Source: Metabacillus niabensis
GTDB taxonomy: Bacteria; Bacillota; Bacilli; Bacillales; Bacillaceae
Assembly (NCBI RefSeq): GCF_020524345.1
Contig: NZ_JAIVLH010000004.1
Span: 186,001-250,000 of the forward strand
Direction: 5' to 3'
DNA: 64,000 nucleotides
This document shows positions 17,423 to 25,861 of this stretch, in pieces (within the stretch, counting starts at the first letter, position 1; every line of letters begins with the position of its first letter). Under the pieces are notes generated by a model. It was not told the origin of the DNA, did not search any database, and saw nothing but the letters and a program-made list of their open reading frames with translations. A program made the position numbers and the translations under genes.

Positions 17423-18454
17423 TTAAATGGATGTTCCATTTAGCATGAGATCAAGTCCGAGACTTTGTAATCCATCTAAATAATCTTGTTCCCAATTACT
17501 TGTGGTAAGTTTTGGGAGATGTTCAGAAGGTATGTATGTAGAGCAGCTGATAGCAACTTTATCTAAACTCATTTTATCCATTTCATTGTTACAAAAAATA
17601 ATCGTATGAGGGTTGATAATTGCGACAAATGAAGCTATCAATCTACTAATTGCATCCACTTCATATTCCTCTTTGATCATTTTTTCCGAGTGGCTGCCAT
17701 TATCTAAAGCTTGTTTAAAATTTTGGTTGTCATACATTGGGACAAATGAAACTTCTCCGGAGAAAAATGTACTCCCACGTACGACATCACCATTAATCAT
17801 AATCCCTGCTCCAGGACCATTTTGACCTGAATACAAATAGATAAGAGACTGTTTGTCTTTCATTCCTCGTGTATTGTGATATCCAAGAACAGCAGCATTC
17901 ATATCGTTCTCAACTATTACAGGTACAGAAAAATGTTTCTCATAGTAGGTTTTTAAATCGAAATGTTGAAACTGCTCATACCCTGGTATATAAAAGATCT
18001 TTCCATTTTCAACTGAACCGGGAACTCCAATTGCAATAGAACTGATTTTGGGGAAATTTGTCATTGTTTTTTCAATGAACGTTGTTAATGAATGTAAACC
18101 ATCATCCACTAATACACTCGGAGCTTTGCCTTGCGCTTTTATTTCACCCATGCAATTGAAGACGGTATAATTCGTATCTGATTTCTCCAAAAAAATCGCA
18201 AGACCTACTGAATACTCTGGGTTGTATGTATATCTTTTTGCTCGCCGTCCACCACTGGAATCATCTAATCCGACTAAGTGAATTTCACCTTCTTCTTCCA
18301 TCTGTGACAGGAACTTACTGATTGTCGGTAGACTAACTTCTAATAAATTGCTTAATTCAAGTTTTGTTGCACTGCCAAGTTCTAAAAGGTTTTTACGAAT
18401 ACCTCGAAGGATGATCTTCTTCATTGATTTTGGAGAAGCTATTAATTCATCCAC
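17423..18454 (-). CDS. ROK family transcriptional regulator (NagC/XylR type)
   Basis: 343 residues: an N-terminal winged helix (TKLELSNLLEVSLPTISKFL, residues about 30-50) and a ROK sugar-kinase-like domain (IAIGVPGSVENGKIFYIPG; VENDMNAAVLGY; GAGIMINGDVVRGSTFFSGEVSF). The CxCGxxGC zinc motif that normally follows the GE-x-G/S-H element is absent, so the sensor site has diverged. The start is GTG at 18454 after GGCGGTG. It probably controls the MFS gene immediately downstream in response to a sugar. Confidence 0.87.
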   Translation of the reverse strand: MDELIASPKSMKKIILRGIRKNLLELGSATKLELSNLLEVSLPTISKFLSQMEEEGEIHLVGLDDSSGGRRAKRYTYNPEYSVGLAIFLEKSDTNYTVFNCMGEIKAQGKAPSVLVDDGLHSLTTFIEKTMTNFPKISSIAIGVPGSVENGKIFYIPGYEQFQHFDLKTYYEKHFSVPVIVENDMNAAVLGYHNTRGMKDKQSLIYLYSGQNGPGAGIMINGDVVRGSTFFSGEVSFVPMYDNQNFKQALDNGSHSEKMIKEEYEVDAISRLIASFVAIINPHTIIFCNNEMDKMSLDKVAISCSTYIPSEHLPKLTTSNWEQDYLDGLQSLGLDLMLNGTSI

Positions 18455-18651
18455 TATATCACCGCCTAAAACTTTTTAAACTACTTTTTAAAGATCTTTA
18501 ATAAGTTGAGTTTACTATAGCATATAAAGGATCTGAAAACAATGGATTGGTAATTCGTTATCCGTATTTTGTGAACTTTTATTTTAATTATATTTACATG
18601 AAAAGGGACATTGAGGCACAAATTATAAAAGAGGAAGGGAGGGAAATAGTC

Positions 18652-18834
18652 GTGAATTTAAATGAACTTGAGCTACAGAACCTTCGTCACTTAATCGGTG
18701 GTCATGAAACTTGTGCAACAAAGCTTGATACATATGCACAGCAATGTCAAGATCCACAAATTAAATCAATGCTTCAAAACCATGCAAACAGTGCTAGACA
18801 AACAAAACAACAATTAATGTCATTTTTAGGATAA
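18652..18834 (+). CDS. Small CotF-like/YhcQ-type spore coat-associated protein, 60 aa
   Basis: I place the start at the GTG at 18652 following AAGGGAGGG; a longer frame back to 18547 has no site. The product (NLNELELQNLRHLIGGHETC... to ...TKQQLMSFLG) is a helical, Gln/His-rich protein of the ferritin-like coat F superfamily. Such proteins are short in Bacillaceae and occur in pairs. It is 13 bp from the next gene, forming a two-gene operon likely expressed in the mother cell during sporulation; I did not identify a sigma-E or sigma-K promoter with confidence. Confidence 0.75.
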   Translation: MNLNELELQNLRHLIGGHETCATKLDTYAQQCQDPQIKSMLQNHANSARQTKQQLMSFLG

Positions 18835-18847
18835 GGAGGGACAAATC

Positions 18848-19102
18848 ATGTTACAAGAAAAGGATATGGTGTCAGACTACTTATCAAATTTAAATTCCAG
18901 TCTGGCAAGCTATGCACAAATGATCGCTCAATGTAACAATCAACAATTGCGAAATACATTAATCCAAATTCGAAATAGTGATGAACAAAAGCAATGGGAA
19001 GTATACCAGGCAGCTGTTCAACGTAATTATTACACACCAGCTTCACAAGCCGAACAACAAGATGTGATGGAAGTGAAGCAACAATTTCAGCAAGGAATTT
19101 AA
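18848..19102 (+). CDS. Spore coat protein, CotF-like
   Basis: 84 residues, all helical and Gln/Asn-rich (DMVSDYLSNLNSSLASYAQMI; NYYTPASQAEQQDVMEVKQQF), matching the half-length coat F proteins. The P-A-S-Q-A near the C-terminus is typical of them. The ATG follows AAGGAGGGACAAATC. It is the second gene of the pair and is followed by a strong terminator. Confidence 0.82.
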   Translation: MLQEKDMVSDYLSNLNSSLASYAQMIAQCNNQQLRNTLIQIRNSDEQKQWEVYQAAVQRNYYTPASQAEQQDVMEVKQQFQQGI

Positions 19103-19112
19103 AGAACGCAAT

Positions 19113-19170
19113 AAAAAGAGACATTTCCTCCACACGCTTTCGTGTTGGGCGGAATGTCTCTTTTTATTTT
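19113..19170 (+). terminator. Terminator of the coat operon
   Basis: A long hairpin, AAAAAGAGACATTTCC with GGAATGTCTCTTTTT (one bulged T), is extended inside by CACACG/CGTGTG-like pairs and followed by a T-run. Confidence 0.88.
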
Positions 19171-19278
19171 TAACAGTAGGTGCTCTATGCGAGATGGATT
19201 TCGTGGGAAAGAAGTATTTGATGTTTTGATCTCACGATTTATTTTGTAATGTTGGGAGTTGGATAGAATGTTTAAGGG

Positions 19279-19326
19279 AAAACAAGTAAAAAACAGAGAC
19301 CTATGCCTCTGTTTTTTACTTGTTTT
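19279..19326. terminator. Bidirectional terminator with 20-bp stem
   Basis: A perfect 20-bp stem (19279-19298 with 19307-19326) and 8-nt loop. Its last base is within the stop codon of the minus-strand hydrolase gene. Confidence 0.88.
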
Positions 19327-20450
19327 TATACTGTTTTTGCCTGGCTCATTTCCACACACATCAGAATAAATGCACCTGCACCGTGTAAATCATTCTCGCT
19401 AGTAGGTCGTGCAATGTAATGAGCATAGTCACCGATTCCTGTACCTATGCAAATATTGCCTATGAGAAGATTTCCTTTTTCATCATATTTTAATGTATCA
19501 ATGACTCCATCATAGCCCTTCCACGCATATTTCATATACTTGGCATCAAGATAACCCTTTCGAACCGCTTTTGCAATCGCTTGAACAAACAGTGATGTAC
19601 AGGAATTTTCCAACCAATTGTCTGATAGATTACCTTTGTCAATGACTTGATACCATAATCCGGTTTCAAAATCCTGGTATTTTGTTAATGCAATGAGCAG
19701 ATCTTGAAGGATACTTATAAGCTTTTGTTTATCCTTATGATCCTCTGGTAGATGATCAAACATTTCTAAAAGTGCTACAGGGTACCAGCCAATCGCACGA
19801 CCCCAGAACTCAGGTGCCAAGCCTGTAATAGGATCAGCCCAATTTGCTTCTTTCGTTTCGTCCCAGCCGTGGTACAGCAAGCCTGTGTCCGGATCTTTTG
19901 TGTGCTTCTCCATAAGAATGGCTTGATAGGTCATCATATCAAAATAGTCGCTTTGATCAAAAGTTTTACCGAATTGGACAGCAATTGGTCCTGCCATATA
20001 TAAACCGTCCAGCCACATTTGATTCGGATAATGCTCTTTGTGCCAGAAACCACCTGATGGATTCGTCTTCCATGATTTTAATAAAGGTACTAGGTTGAAC
20101 AATGCCTTTTTATACCTTTCATCTCTTGTTTGCTCATAGAGGGTAAAAAGAAGAACTCCAGGCTGTATATCATCGAGTTCATCAGAATTAAATTTCATGA
20201 TGCTTCCGTCAGCAATGATATGGCTGTCTACCCATCGTTTTATATAGTCATAGTATTTATTTTTATTTGTTTGCCTCCAGCATTTTTCCATCCCAGAAAG
20301 AAATACACCTTGATGATAATGAAATCGCTCCGGTGGAAGCAGTTCCGGTTCGAATTTAGTCATTAATGTGTCACATGCTTTTTCAGCCCATTGAATAGGA
20401 GTTAATGTCTTATTTGATGGTTCATATGTACGTGATTCTGAAGTACTCAT
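19326..20450 (-). CDS. Glycoside hydrolase family 88/105 (unsaturated glucuronyl/rhamnogalacturonyl hydrolase, YesR/YteR-like)
   Basis: 374 residues with the (alpha/alpha)6-barrel sequence pattern of GH105. GFWHKEHYPNQMWLDGLYMA carries the catalytic Asp (MWLDG, near residue 155), and LAPEFWGRAIGWYPVALLEM and NSCTSLFVQAIAKAVRKGYL are hallmark segments. No signal peptide is present, so it acts in the cytosol on unsaturated oligosaccharides made by polysaccharide lyases. The ATG follows GAAGGAGGAAA. It is divergent from an AraC regulator with paired direct repeats between them, so it is probably under that regulator. Confidence 0.9.
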   Translation of the reverse strand: MSTSESRTYEPSNKTLTPIQWAEKACDTLMTKFEPELLPPERFHYHQGVFLSGMEKCWRQTNKNKYYDYIKRWVDSHIIADGSIMKFNSDELDDIQPGVLLFTLYEQTRDERYKKALFNLVPLLKSWKTNPSGGFWHKEHYPNQMWLDGLYMAGPIAVQFGKTFDQSDYFDMMTYQAILMEKHTKDPDTGLLYHGWDETKEANWADPITGLAPEFWGRAIGWYPVALLEMFDHLPEDHKDKQKLISILQDLLIALTKYQDFETGLWYQVIDKGNLSDNWLENSCTSLFVQAIAKAVRKGYLDAKYMKYAWKGYDGVIDTLKYDEKGNLLIGNICIGTGIGDYAHYIARPTSENDLHGAGAFILMCVEMSQAKTV

Positions 20451-20506
20451 CTTAATTTTTCCTCCTTCATATGTTTACCAATAGGGTAGCACAATAAAAT
20501 GTACAT

Positions 20507-20550
20507 TTTTTGCAGTATTTTATAAAAACTTCTTATATTTTGCAGGATAT
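20507..20550 (+). promoter_or_regulatory. Candidate AraC-type operator (direct repeats)
   Basis: Two copies of the pattern TTTTGCAG-A/G-T-A-T lie 30 bp apart (around 20507-20520 and 20537-20550), about three helical turns, in the divergent region between the GH105 and AraC genes. Direct repeats on one face of the helix are typical of AraC proteins. Assignment is inference. Confidence 0.45.
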
Positions 20551-20575
20551 GAAATACATATGTGTAATATAAAAA

Positions 20576-21469
20576 ATGAATTGGTATACGAGGGAGGGAT
20601 ACAATCTGAAAGATCTTTTATATAAAAATGATGAAGAAACATTTACAGTATCATACCGGGAAGCGCTAAGTCATCATATGCCGACGAATCATTTCCACAG
20701 TACGTTTGAAGTGTATTATTTACTGTCAGGCAAACGGGAATTTTTTATAAAAGATCGGACATTCGTCGTTCACGAAGGTGATGTGATCATCATTTCACCT
20801 AATATCCTCCATCGGACAACGAATACCGAGATGCCGAAGCATGAGCGGTTTATTGTTAATATTCATGAGAACTTTATGGGTTCTGTAAATCAAGCTTTTC
20901 AGGAAATATTTCAGCCTTTGTTCGAACAGGAGTACATCATTGTAAGGTGTTCTCTTCAGGAGCGATTATGGATTGAATCTCTTTGTCAGAATGTTAGTCA
21001 GGAAATTATAGACGAGATGCCGGGCTTTGAGATGTACGCACAGACTTTAGTGCTCCAACTGCTCATTATTTGCTGCCGGCATGTTAAACAAAACAGCACA
21101 GAATCATTGGAATACCCAAGTCCAATGCATGAAAGAATCTCAGAAGTTGTCCGCTATATGAACAACCATTATATGAATGATTTGTCACTGAATATAGTGG
21201 CAGAGAAATTCTATGTAAGTCCATACTACTTAAGCCGTTTTTTTAAAGAAGCAACAGGCTTCACATTTATTGAATATCTGAACAGTGTAAGAATCAAAGA
21301 AGCCAAAAAGCTACTGGAACACTCCTCAATGAAAGTCAATACAATCTACAAAAAAGTAGGCTTCAGAAGCATCACACACTTCGGTAGAGTATTCAAATCA
21401 ATCACCGGCTATGCTCCACTACATTACAGAAAAAGTGGGTCGGGGGGACAGGTTCCCCGTTACAAGTAA
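20576..21469 (+). CDS. AraC family transcriptional regulator
   Basis: 297 residues: an N-terminal cupin sensor (HFHSTFEVYYLLSGKREFFI; VHEGDVIIISPNILHRT) and two C-terminal helix-turn-helix motifs (LSLNIVAEKFYVSPYYLSRF; KVNTIYKKVGFRSITHFGRV). The ATG at 20576 has no ribosome binding site. GAGGGAGGG lies 7 nt before an in-frame CTG at 20606, which may be the true start. The last nine residues (GSGGQVPRYK region) are encoded by a GGGACAGG repeat. It probably activates the operon that follows and the divergent GH105 gene when the sugar is present. Confidence 0.88.
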   Translation: MNWYTREGYNLKDLLYKNDEETFTVSYREALSHHMPTNHFHSTFEVYYLLSGKREFFIKDRTFVVHEGDVIIISPNILHRTTNTEMPKHERFIVNIHENFMGSVNQAFQEIFQPLFEQEYIIVRCSLQERLWIESLCQNVSQEIIDEMPGFEMYAQTLVLQLLIICCRHVKQNSTESLEYPSPMHERISEVVRYMNNHYMNDLSLNIVAEKFYVSPYYLSRFFKEATGFTFIEYLNSVRIKEAKKLLEHSSMKVNTIYKKVGFRSITHFGRVFKSITGYAPLHYRKSGSGGQVPRYK

Positions 21470-21500
21470 TTGGGTCAAGGTACCTGTCCCCATGTTCCAG
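21436..21500. repeat. GGGACAGG palindromic repeat
   Basis: Two inverted arms, one around GGGGACAGGTTCC and the other GGTACCTGTCCCC, lie 25 bp apart, with TGGGTC motifs inside each. The left arm supplies the last codons and stop of the AraC gene. Confidence 0.7.
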
Positions 21501-21572
21501 AATTAGTCATGTGTACGTGATTAGTTGAATAATGATATATGATAAGATACGCGATTATCAGGGGGAGAGTTT

Positions 21573-22547
21573 ATGCGCTATTTAATGGGTGTTGATGGGG
21601 GAGGCAGTAAAACATACACTGTTATTACGGATGAGTATGGAAATAAAGTAGGGGAAGGTTTATCTGGAAGAGGAAATCATCAAGTTGAAGGAATTCAGCT
21701 TGCAATGAAGAATATAAAAGAATCGATTGATATAGCTTTGGCGACTGCTGGTCTTCATTATGAGGATATATCCTTTACACAATTTGGACTCGCCGGAGCT
21801 GATCGAGAAAAGGATTTTGCTATTTTACGCCCGGCTCTGAGTACGTTACCCCTTAGATCGTGGGATGTTGTATGTGACACATTTGAAGGATTGAGAATTG
21901 GCAGTGAAAATAACGTCGGGATTGTCCTTGTATGTGGAAGCGGCACAAATGCAGCCGGAAGAAATAAGGAAGGGAAAGTCGTACAAATAGGTGGTATGGG
22001 ATATCTTTACGGAGATGCTGCAGGCGGAATACATCTGGCACGTGAGACATTTCGTTCCGCCGTAAGGTCATGGGAGCAGCGAGAAATCCCTTCTATCCTA
22101 ACAAAAAAAGTTTCAAGATTTTTTGGCTTTCAAACGATGGATCAACTTGTTAATGATTTTTTAGATCAGGATATTTATGAAGTACCTGGTGAATTAGCAA
22201 TCGTCTTACATGAAGCAGCAGCAGAAGGTGACCAACTCGCGATTCAACTTTTGATGAAAACGGGTGAAGAATTAGGGATTGCAGCCAATGCTGTTATAAA
22301 AAGCTTGGGTGGTTTTGAAAGCGATAACATTCCTGTTGTACTAATCGGTTCTATTCTTCAAAAGGGGAGAAATCAACATTTAATACAATCATTGTCAGCA
22401 AAAATCGAAAGTGAAAATTATACAATTTCAGTCATTATACCAGACATTGAGCCTGTATATGGGTCCATTCTGCTCGCGATGGATCACTTAAGTATTAAAA
22501 CAACGGAGGAAATGTATCAAAAATTCAGAGATGGAAGGAGGTCGTAA
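21573..22547 (+). CDS. BadF/BadG/BcrA/BcrD-type ATPase, N-acetylglucosamine kinase-like
   Basis: 324 residues of the ASKHA fold. The phosphate-1 loop is GVDGGGSKTYTVITDEYG at the N-terminus. The phosphate-2 segment is ILVCGSGTNAAGRNKEG near residue 115, followed by GGMGYLYGDAAGGIHLAR. In Bacillaceae such proteins beside glycosidases are most often GlcNAc or glucosamine kinases. The ATG follows CAGGGGGAG. It is 4 bp from the GH4 gene, so the two should be one transcript. Confidence 0.82.
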   Translation: MRYLMGVDGGGSKTYTVITDEYGNKVGEGLSGRGNHQVEGIQLAMKNIKESIDIALATAGLHYEDISFTQFGLAGADREKDFAILRPALSTLPLRSWDVVCDTFEGLRIGSENNVGIVLVCGSGTNAAGRNKEGKVVQIGGMGYLYGDAAGGIHLARETFRSAVRSWEQREIPSILTKKVSRFFGFQTMDQLVNDFLDQDIYEVPGELAIVLHEAAAEGDQLAIQLLMKTGEELGIAANAVIKSLGGFESDNIPVVLIGSILQKGRNQHLIQSLSAKIESENYTISVIIPDIEPVYGSILLAMDHLSIKTTEEMYQKFRDGRRS

Positions 22548-22551
22548 AAAA

Positions 22552-23874
22552 TTGCGAAAAAAATTGAAGGTTGCCGTAATCGGTGGGGGCTCCTCCTATA
22601 CACCTGAGTTGATTGAAGGTTTTATTAAACGCTATCAGGAATTTCCTATTGATGAGTTGTATTTAGTCGATATTGAAGCTGGACGTGAGAAGTTAAAAAC
22701 AGTTGGGGCATTGGCTGAACGGATGATTGAGAAGGCTGGTTTGCCAATTGAACTCCACATGACGTTTGATCGAAGGGAGGCCATCAAAGATTCAGCGTTT
22801 GTCACAACACAAATACGTGTTGGAATGCTTGATGCCAGATCCCGGGATGAAAAAATACCGTTAAGATATGGTCTTTTGGGTCAGGAAACAACTGGTGCAG
22901 GCGGATTTGCTAAGGCGTTAAGAACAATCCCGGTTATTTTGGATATTTGTAAGGATATAGAGGAGCTTTCTCCACACGCCTTCTTATTAAATTTTACCAA
23001 CCCGGCAGGAATTGTAACAGAAGCTGTTACGAAGTACACAAAGGTGAAAACGATTGGATTATGTAATCTACCAATCGGTACCAAAATGTTAGTCGCAAAA
23101 ATGATGGGTGTTGATGTCTCAAAAGTCGATATTGAAACGGCAGGAATCAACCATTTGAATTGGACGACAAAAATATGGGTGGAAGGGATAGAAAAAACAG
23201 GTGAAGTCCTAGATATCATATCTGGTGCAAAAGGTGTTTCCGTGAAGAATATCCCAGACATAGAATGGGATCCTGAATTTATTCAATCAGTAGGGATGAT
23301 TCCATGCAGTTACTTAAGATATTACTATATGAAAGATTTAATGCTAGAAAAGCAATTACAAGATTTAGAGACGAAAGGAACAAGAGCGGACGAAGTGAAA
23401 AAGGTGGAAGAAGAACTCTTTGTACTTTATCAAGATCCTCTTTTAAATCGTAAACCGCCACAGCTTGAAAAACGCGGGGGGGCATACTATTCGGAAGCTG
23501 CAGTAAACCTAATGACATCCATTTATAACAATAAAAAAGACATCCAAATTGTCAATGTTAAAAACAATGGAATTCTTTCATGTCTTCCAAATGATGTTTC
23601 AGTAGAAGTTAATTGTGTCATAGATGCTGAAGGTGCAACACCTTTACAGTTAAAAACAGCATTACCTCCCCATATTCGTGGTTTATTACAAATGGTAAAA
23701 GCATATGAGGAACTTACCGTTGAAGCAGCAGTTCGTGGCGATTATCATTCAGGATTGCAAGCATTAACGATTCATCCTCTTGTTGGGTCTGCAGAATTAG
23801 CGAAAAGGGTTTTTAGCGATATATTAAATGAAAATAAGGAATTTCTTCCTCAATTTAGTAGATACAAAGAGTAG
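22552..23874 (+). CDS. Glycoside hydrolase family 4, 6-phospho-beta-glucosidase (ChbF/LicH/CelF-like)
   Basis: 440 residues from TTG at 22552, 10 nt after AAGGAGG. GH4 enzymes use NAD+ and a divalent metal to oxidise C3 before cleaving the bond. Seen here: the Rossmann start VAVIGGGSSYTPELIEGF, DRREAIKDSAFVTTQIRVGM, GQETTGAGG, NFTNPAG and GLCNLPIG. The CN in the last motif, instead of CH, marks the 6-phospho-beta-glucosidase branch. The substrate would be a phosphorylated beta-glucoside or chitobiose. No PTS gene is beside it, so the phosphorylation would come from the upstream kinase or a distant PTS. Confidence 0.92.
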   Translation: MRKKLKVAVIGGGSSYTPELIEGFIKRYQEFPIDELYLVDIEAGREKLKTVGALAERMIEKAGLPIELHMTFDRREAIKDSAFVTTQIRVGMLDARSRDEKIPLRYGLLGQETTGAGGFAKALRTIPVILDICKDIEELSPHAFLLNFTNPAGIVTEAVTKYTKVKTIGLCNLPIGTKMLVAKMMGVDVSKVDIETAGINHLNWTTKIWVEGIEKTGEVLDIISGAKGVSVKNIPDIEWDPEFIQSVGMIPCSYLRYYYMKDLMLEKQLQDLETKGTRADEVKKVEEELFVLYQDPLLNRKPPQLEKRGGAYYSEAAVNLMTSIYNNKKDIQIVNVKNNGILSCLPNDVSVEVNCVIDAEGATPLQLKTALPPHIRGLLQMVKAYEELTVEAAVRGDYHSGLQALTIHPLVGSAELAKRVFSDILNENKEFLPQFSRYKE

Positions 23875-23891
23875 GAAATGGAGGAATAAAG

Positions 23892-25016
23892 ATGGGATAT
23901 AAATCGATAGAAAAAGGAAATCCAACGATAAATGCATGTGCATTCACATTTGATGATGGTCCTAGTAAACAACCATTAGAAGCATGGTTGGACGCACTTG
24001 AACAATTTTCAGTGTCAGGAACATTTTTTTTTACAGGTGAGTGGATTGACAAACATCCTGATAAGGCAACTATGTTGATATCGCGGGGGCATGAACTTGC
24101 ATCGCATTCCTATTATCATCGCAGAATGTCAGAACTATCAGAAGAGGTATTTTTGGAAGAATTAAAGGAAACAGAACTGGCCTATCAAGAAGCAACAGGA
24201 CAGCCAAGCCCGAACTTTTTCCGTTTTCCTTATCTAAATTTTAATGAAGAAAACCTACGTTGGCTTTCGAAATGGGGTTATTACAGCATTACAGGAAATG
24301 ACACAGGTGATTGGGCAGGTCTTCCTGCACAAAAAATAGTCGATAATGGCTCAGTGTTTCTTTATAATGGTTCAATTCTCGTTCTGCATAGCAATGATAT
24401 TACGAAAGAAACTCCAGTTGCACTAAAACAGCTAATACGCCGCGCTCTGAATAGGGGATTAAAACCAGTAAAAATATCTGATTTATTAGAAGGTGTCGGT
24501 ATTACTCCAGAATATCGATCATGGAAAATTTCAATTGAAGTTCCTGATTTACACTCTATACCTTTACATGAGTGGACAATTATACAAAGCTCACAAGATA
24601 GACAAAAACTGGCAGCTGAATCATTAGAATGGGGACTAGACAAAATTCCTTCTGGAAATGGTGCAGAAAGTCAGTGGATTCAGCATTTAACAGAGCCCTT
24701 GAAAGCAAATAAAATTGTTGAGGATAGAGAGTTGTTTTCAGGGCAATTAAAGGAAGACGAGTATTGGGGATATGCACGTTTTGGTGTAAATAAAGAGGAA
24801 TTAGTATTATTAGATTTTGGATTTAGGGAAGCACAAGCTGATACTTTAGTTGATTTGCTGCGTCGGGCCGCAAATCTAGCTGAAAAAGTAGGATGTTCAA
24901 GCATTGTCGCACGACAAGACATGCGAAGAATTTATAAAATGTGTCAACAGATGGGATGGAATTCAAAGATAGAAGTTGATGAGTTTTTAATGGCAGGGCA
25001 ATTAATTGAAAGGTAG
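23892..25016 (+). CDS. NodB-type polysaccharide deacetylase with C-terminal GNAT-like extension
   Basis: 374 residues. The N-terminal ~210 residues are a NodB/CE4 domain: the metal Asp in CAFTFDDGPS (motif 1), ELASHSYYHRRMS (His motif 2) and FRFPYLNF (motif 3). The remaining ~165 residues are not part of CE4. The last part (EYWGYARFGVNKEELVLLDFGF to DMRRIYKMCQQMGW) resembles a degenerate acetyltransferase fold. No signal peptide is seen, so it likely acts in the cytosol on an N-acetylated oligosaccharide. It is 17 bp after the GH4 gene (site GGAGGAATAAAG), the last gene of the operon. Confidence 0.82.
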   Translation: MGYKSIEKGNPTINACAFTFDDGPSKQPLEAWLDALEQFSVSGTFFFTGEWIDKHPDKATMLISRGHELASHSYYHRRMSELSEEVFLEELKETELAYQEATGQPSPNFFRFPYLNFNEENLRWLSKWGYYSITGNDTGDWAGLPAQKIVDNGSVFLYNGSILVLHSNDITKETPVALKQLIRRALNRGLKPVKISDLLEGVGITPEYRSWKISIEVPDLHSIPLHEWTIIQSSQDRQKLAAESLEWGLDKIPSGNGAESQWIQHLTEPLKANKIVEDRELFSGQLKEDEYWGYARFGVNKEELVLLDFGFREAQADTLVDLLRRAANLAEKVGCSSIVARQDMRRIYKMCQQMGWNSKIEVDEFLMAGQLIER

Positions 25017-25065
25017 TATTGCAACGTTAATATGCCGTCAGAAATATAATTGCAGGTATCTGTAG

Positions 25066-25095
25066 TACCCCACTAAAGAGGGGTATTATTTTTTG
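25066..25095 (+). terminator. Rho-independent terminator of the sugar operon
   Basis: The stem TACCCC/GGGGTA (25066-25071 with 25080-25085) is followed by TTATTTTTT. Confidence 0.85.
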
Positions 25096-25182
25096 TGAAA
25101 AATTAAGAACATATGTTTGATTGTGTGGTTCCTGTATGGTATGATATTAATGTAAAAACTATCCAATCTAAGGAGTGATCTT

Positions 25183-25587
25183 ATGGCATTGAATCCATAC
25201 TTAATTTTTGATGGAAATACTCGAGAGGTGGTCCAATATTATGCAAAGGTGTTTGGACACGAGGAACCTCAATTTATGACATTCGGATCTATGCATTCCG
25301 AACATCTACCACCAGGAACAGAAGATTTAATTATGCATACATACTTAGAGATTGCTGGTACTAAGCTGATGTTCTCTGACAATTTTCCTGGAACACCTTA
25401 TCATGTAGGTAATAATATTACACTCGCTTATGTAAGCGGTGATGAGTCGGCCATCAGAGATGCATTTGAGAAGTTGAAAGCTGATGGCTCTGTACAAATG
25501 GAGTTGCAAGAGACACCGTGGAGTAAATGTTATGGTAGTTTAACTGATAAGTATCAGATTCAATGGCAATTTAGTCACGAAGCTTAA
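25183..25587 (+). CDS. VOC family protein, PhnB-like
   Basis: 134 residues of the 3-demethylubiquinone-9 methyltransferase-like (PhnB) subgroup of VOC proteins. The N-terminus NPYLIFDGNTREVVQYYAKVFG, the central GTEDLIMHTYLEIAGTKLMFSDNFPG and the C-terminal WSKCYGSLTDKYQIQWQF are diagnostic of the group. The function in bacteria is generally unknown. It is monocistronic, with a ribosome binding site AAGGAGTG and a terminator behind it. Confidence 0.85.
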   Translation: MALNPYLIFDGNTREVVQYYAKVFGHEEPQFMTFGSMHSEHLPPGTEDLIMHTYLEIAGTKLMFSDNFPGTPYHVGNNITLAYVSGDESAIRDAFEKLKADGSVQMELQETPWSKCYGSLTDKYQIQWQFSHEA

Positions 25588-25633
25588 TTGAACACGCCTT
25601 ATATTTTATAAAATAGACTTTATATACGTAATC

Positions 25634-25668
25634 AAGCATTCCTTTTTGTAGAGGGATGCTTTTTTGTT
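25634..25668 (+). terminator. Rho-independent terminator
   Basis: The stem AAGCATTCC/GGGATGCTT (25634-25642 with 25653-25661) is followed by a T-run. Confidence 0.82.
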
Positions 25669-25710
25669 TTATCCAATAACAATAACAATTAAAATAAAAG
25701 CAATAATTTT

Positions 25711-25742
25711 TTATTGAGAAACAATAAAGTTTATGTTAAATT
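25711..25742 (+). promoter_or_regulatory. Promoter with TTATTG-N5-CAATAA operator (yoaT-like)
   Basis: The dyad TTATTG-N5-CAATAA (25711-25727) overlaps the -35 box TTGAGA (25714-25719); TAAATT (25737-25742) follows 17 bp later. The same sequence with the same geometry precedes the YoaS/YozG pair at 60962-60993. Confidence 0.65.
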
Positions 25743-25861
25743 CTAAATAGGAAAATATAAGCAGGGACTTTTAGGAAAGTTAACAATTTCTTTAATGTGG
25801 AAAACCAGTCTAACGATGGTAAACCCTTCTTATATGGAAAAAACCTTTGGAGGTAAAAATC

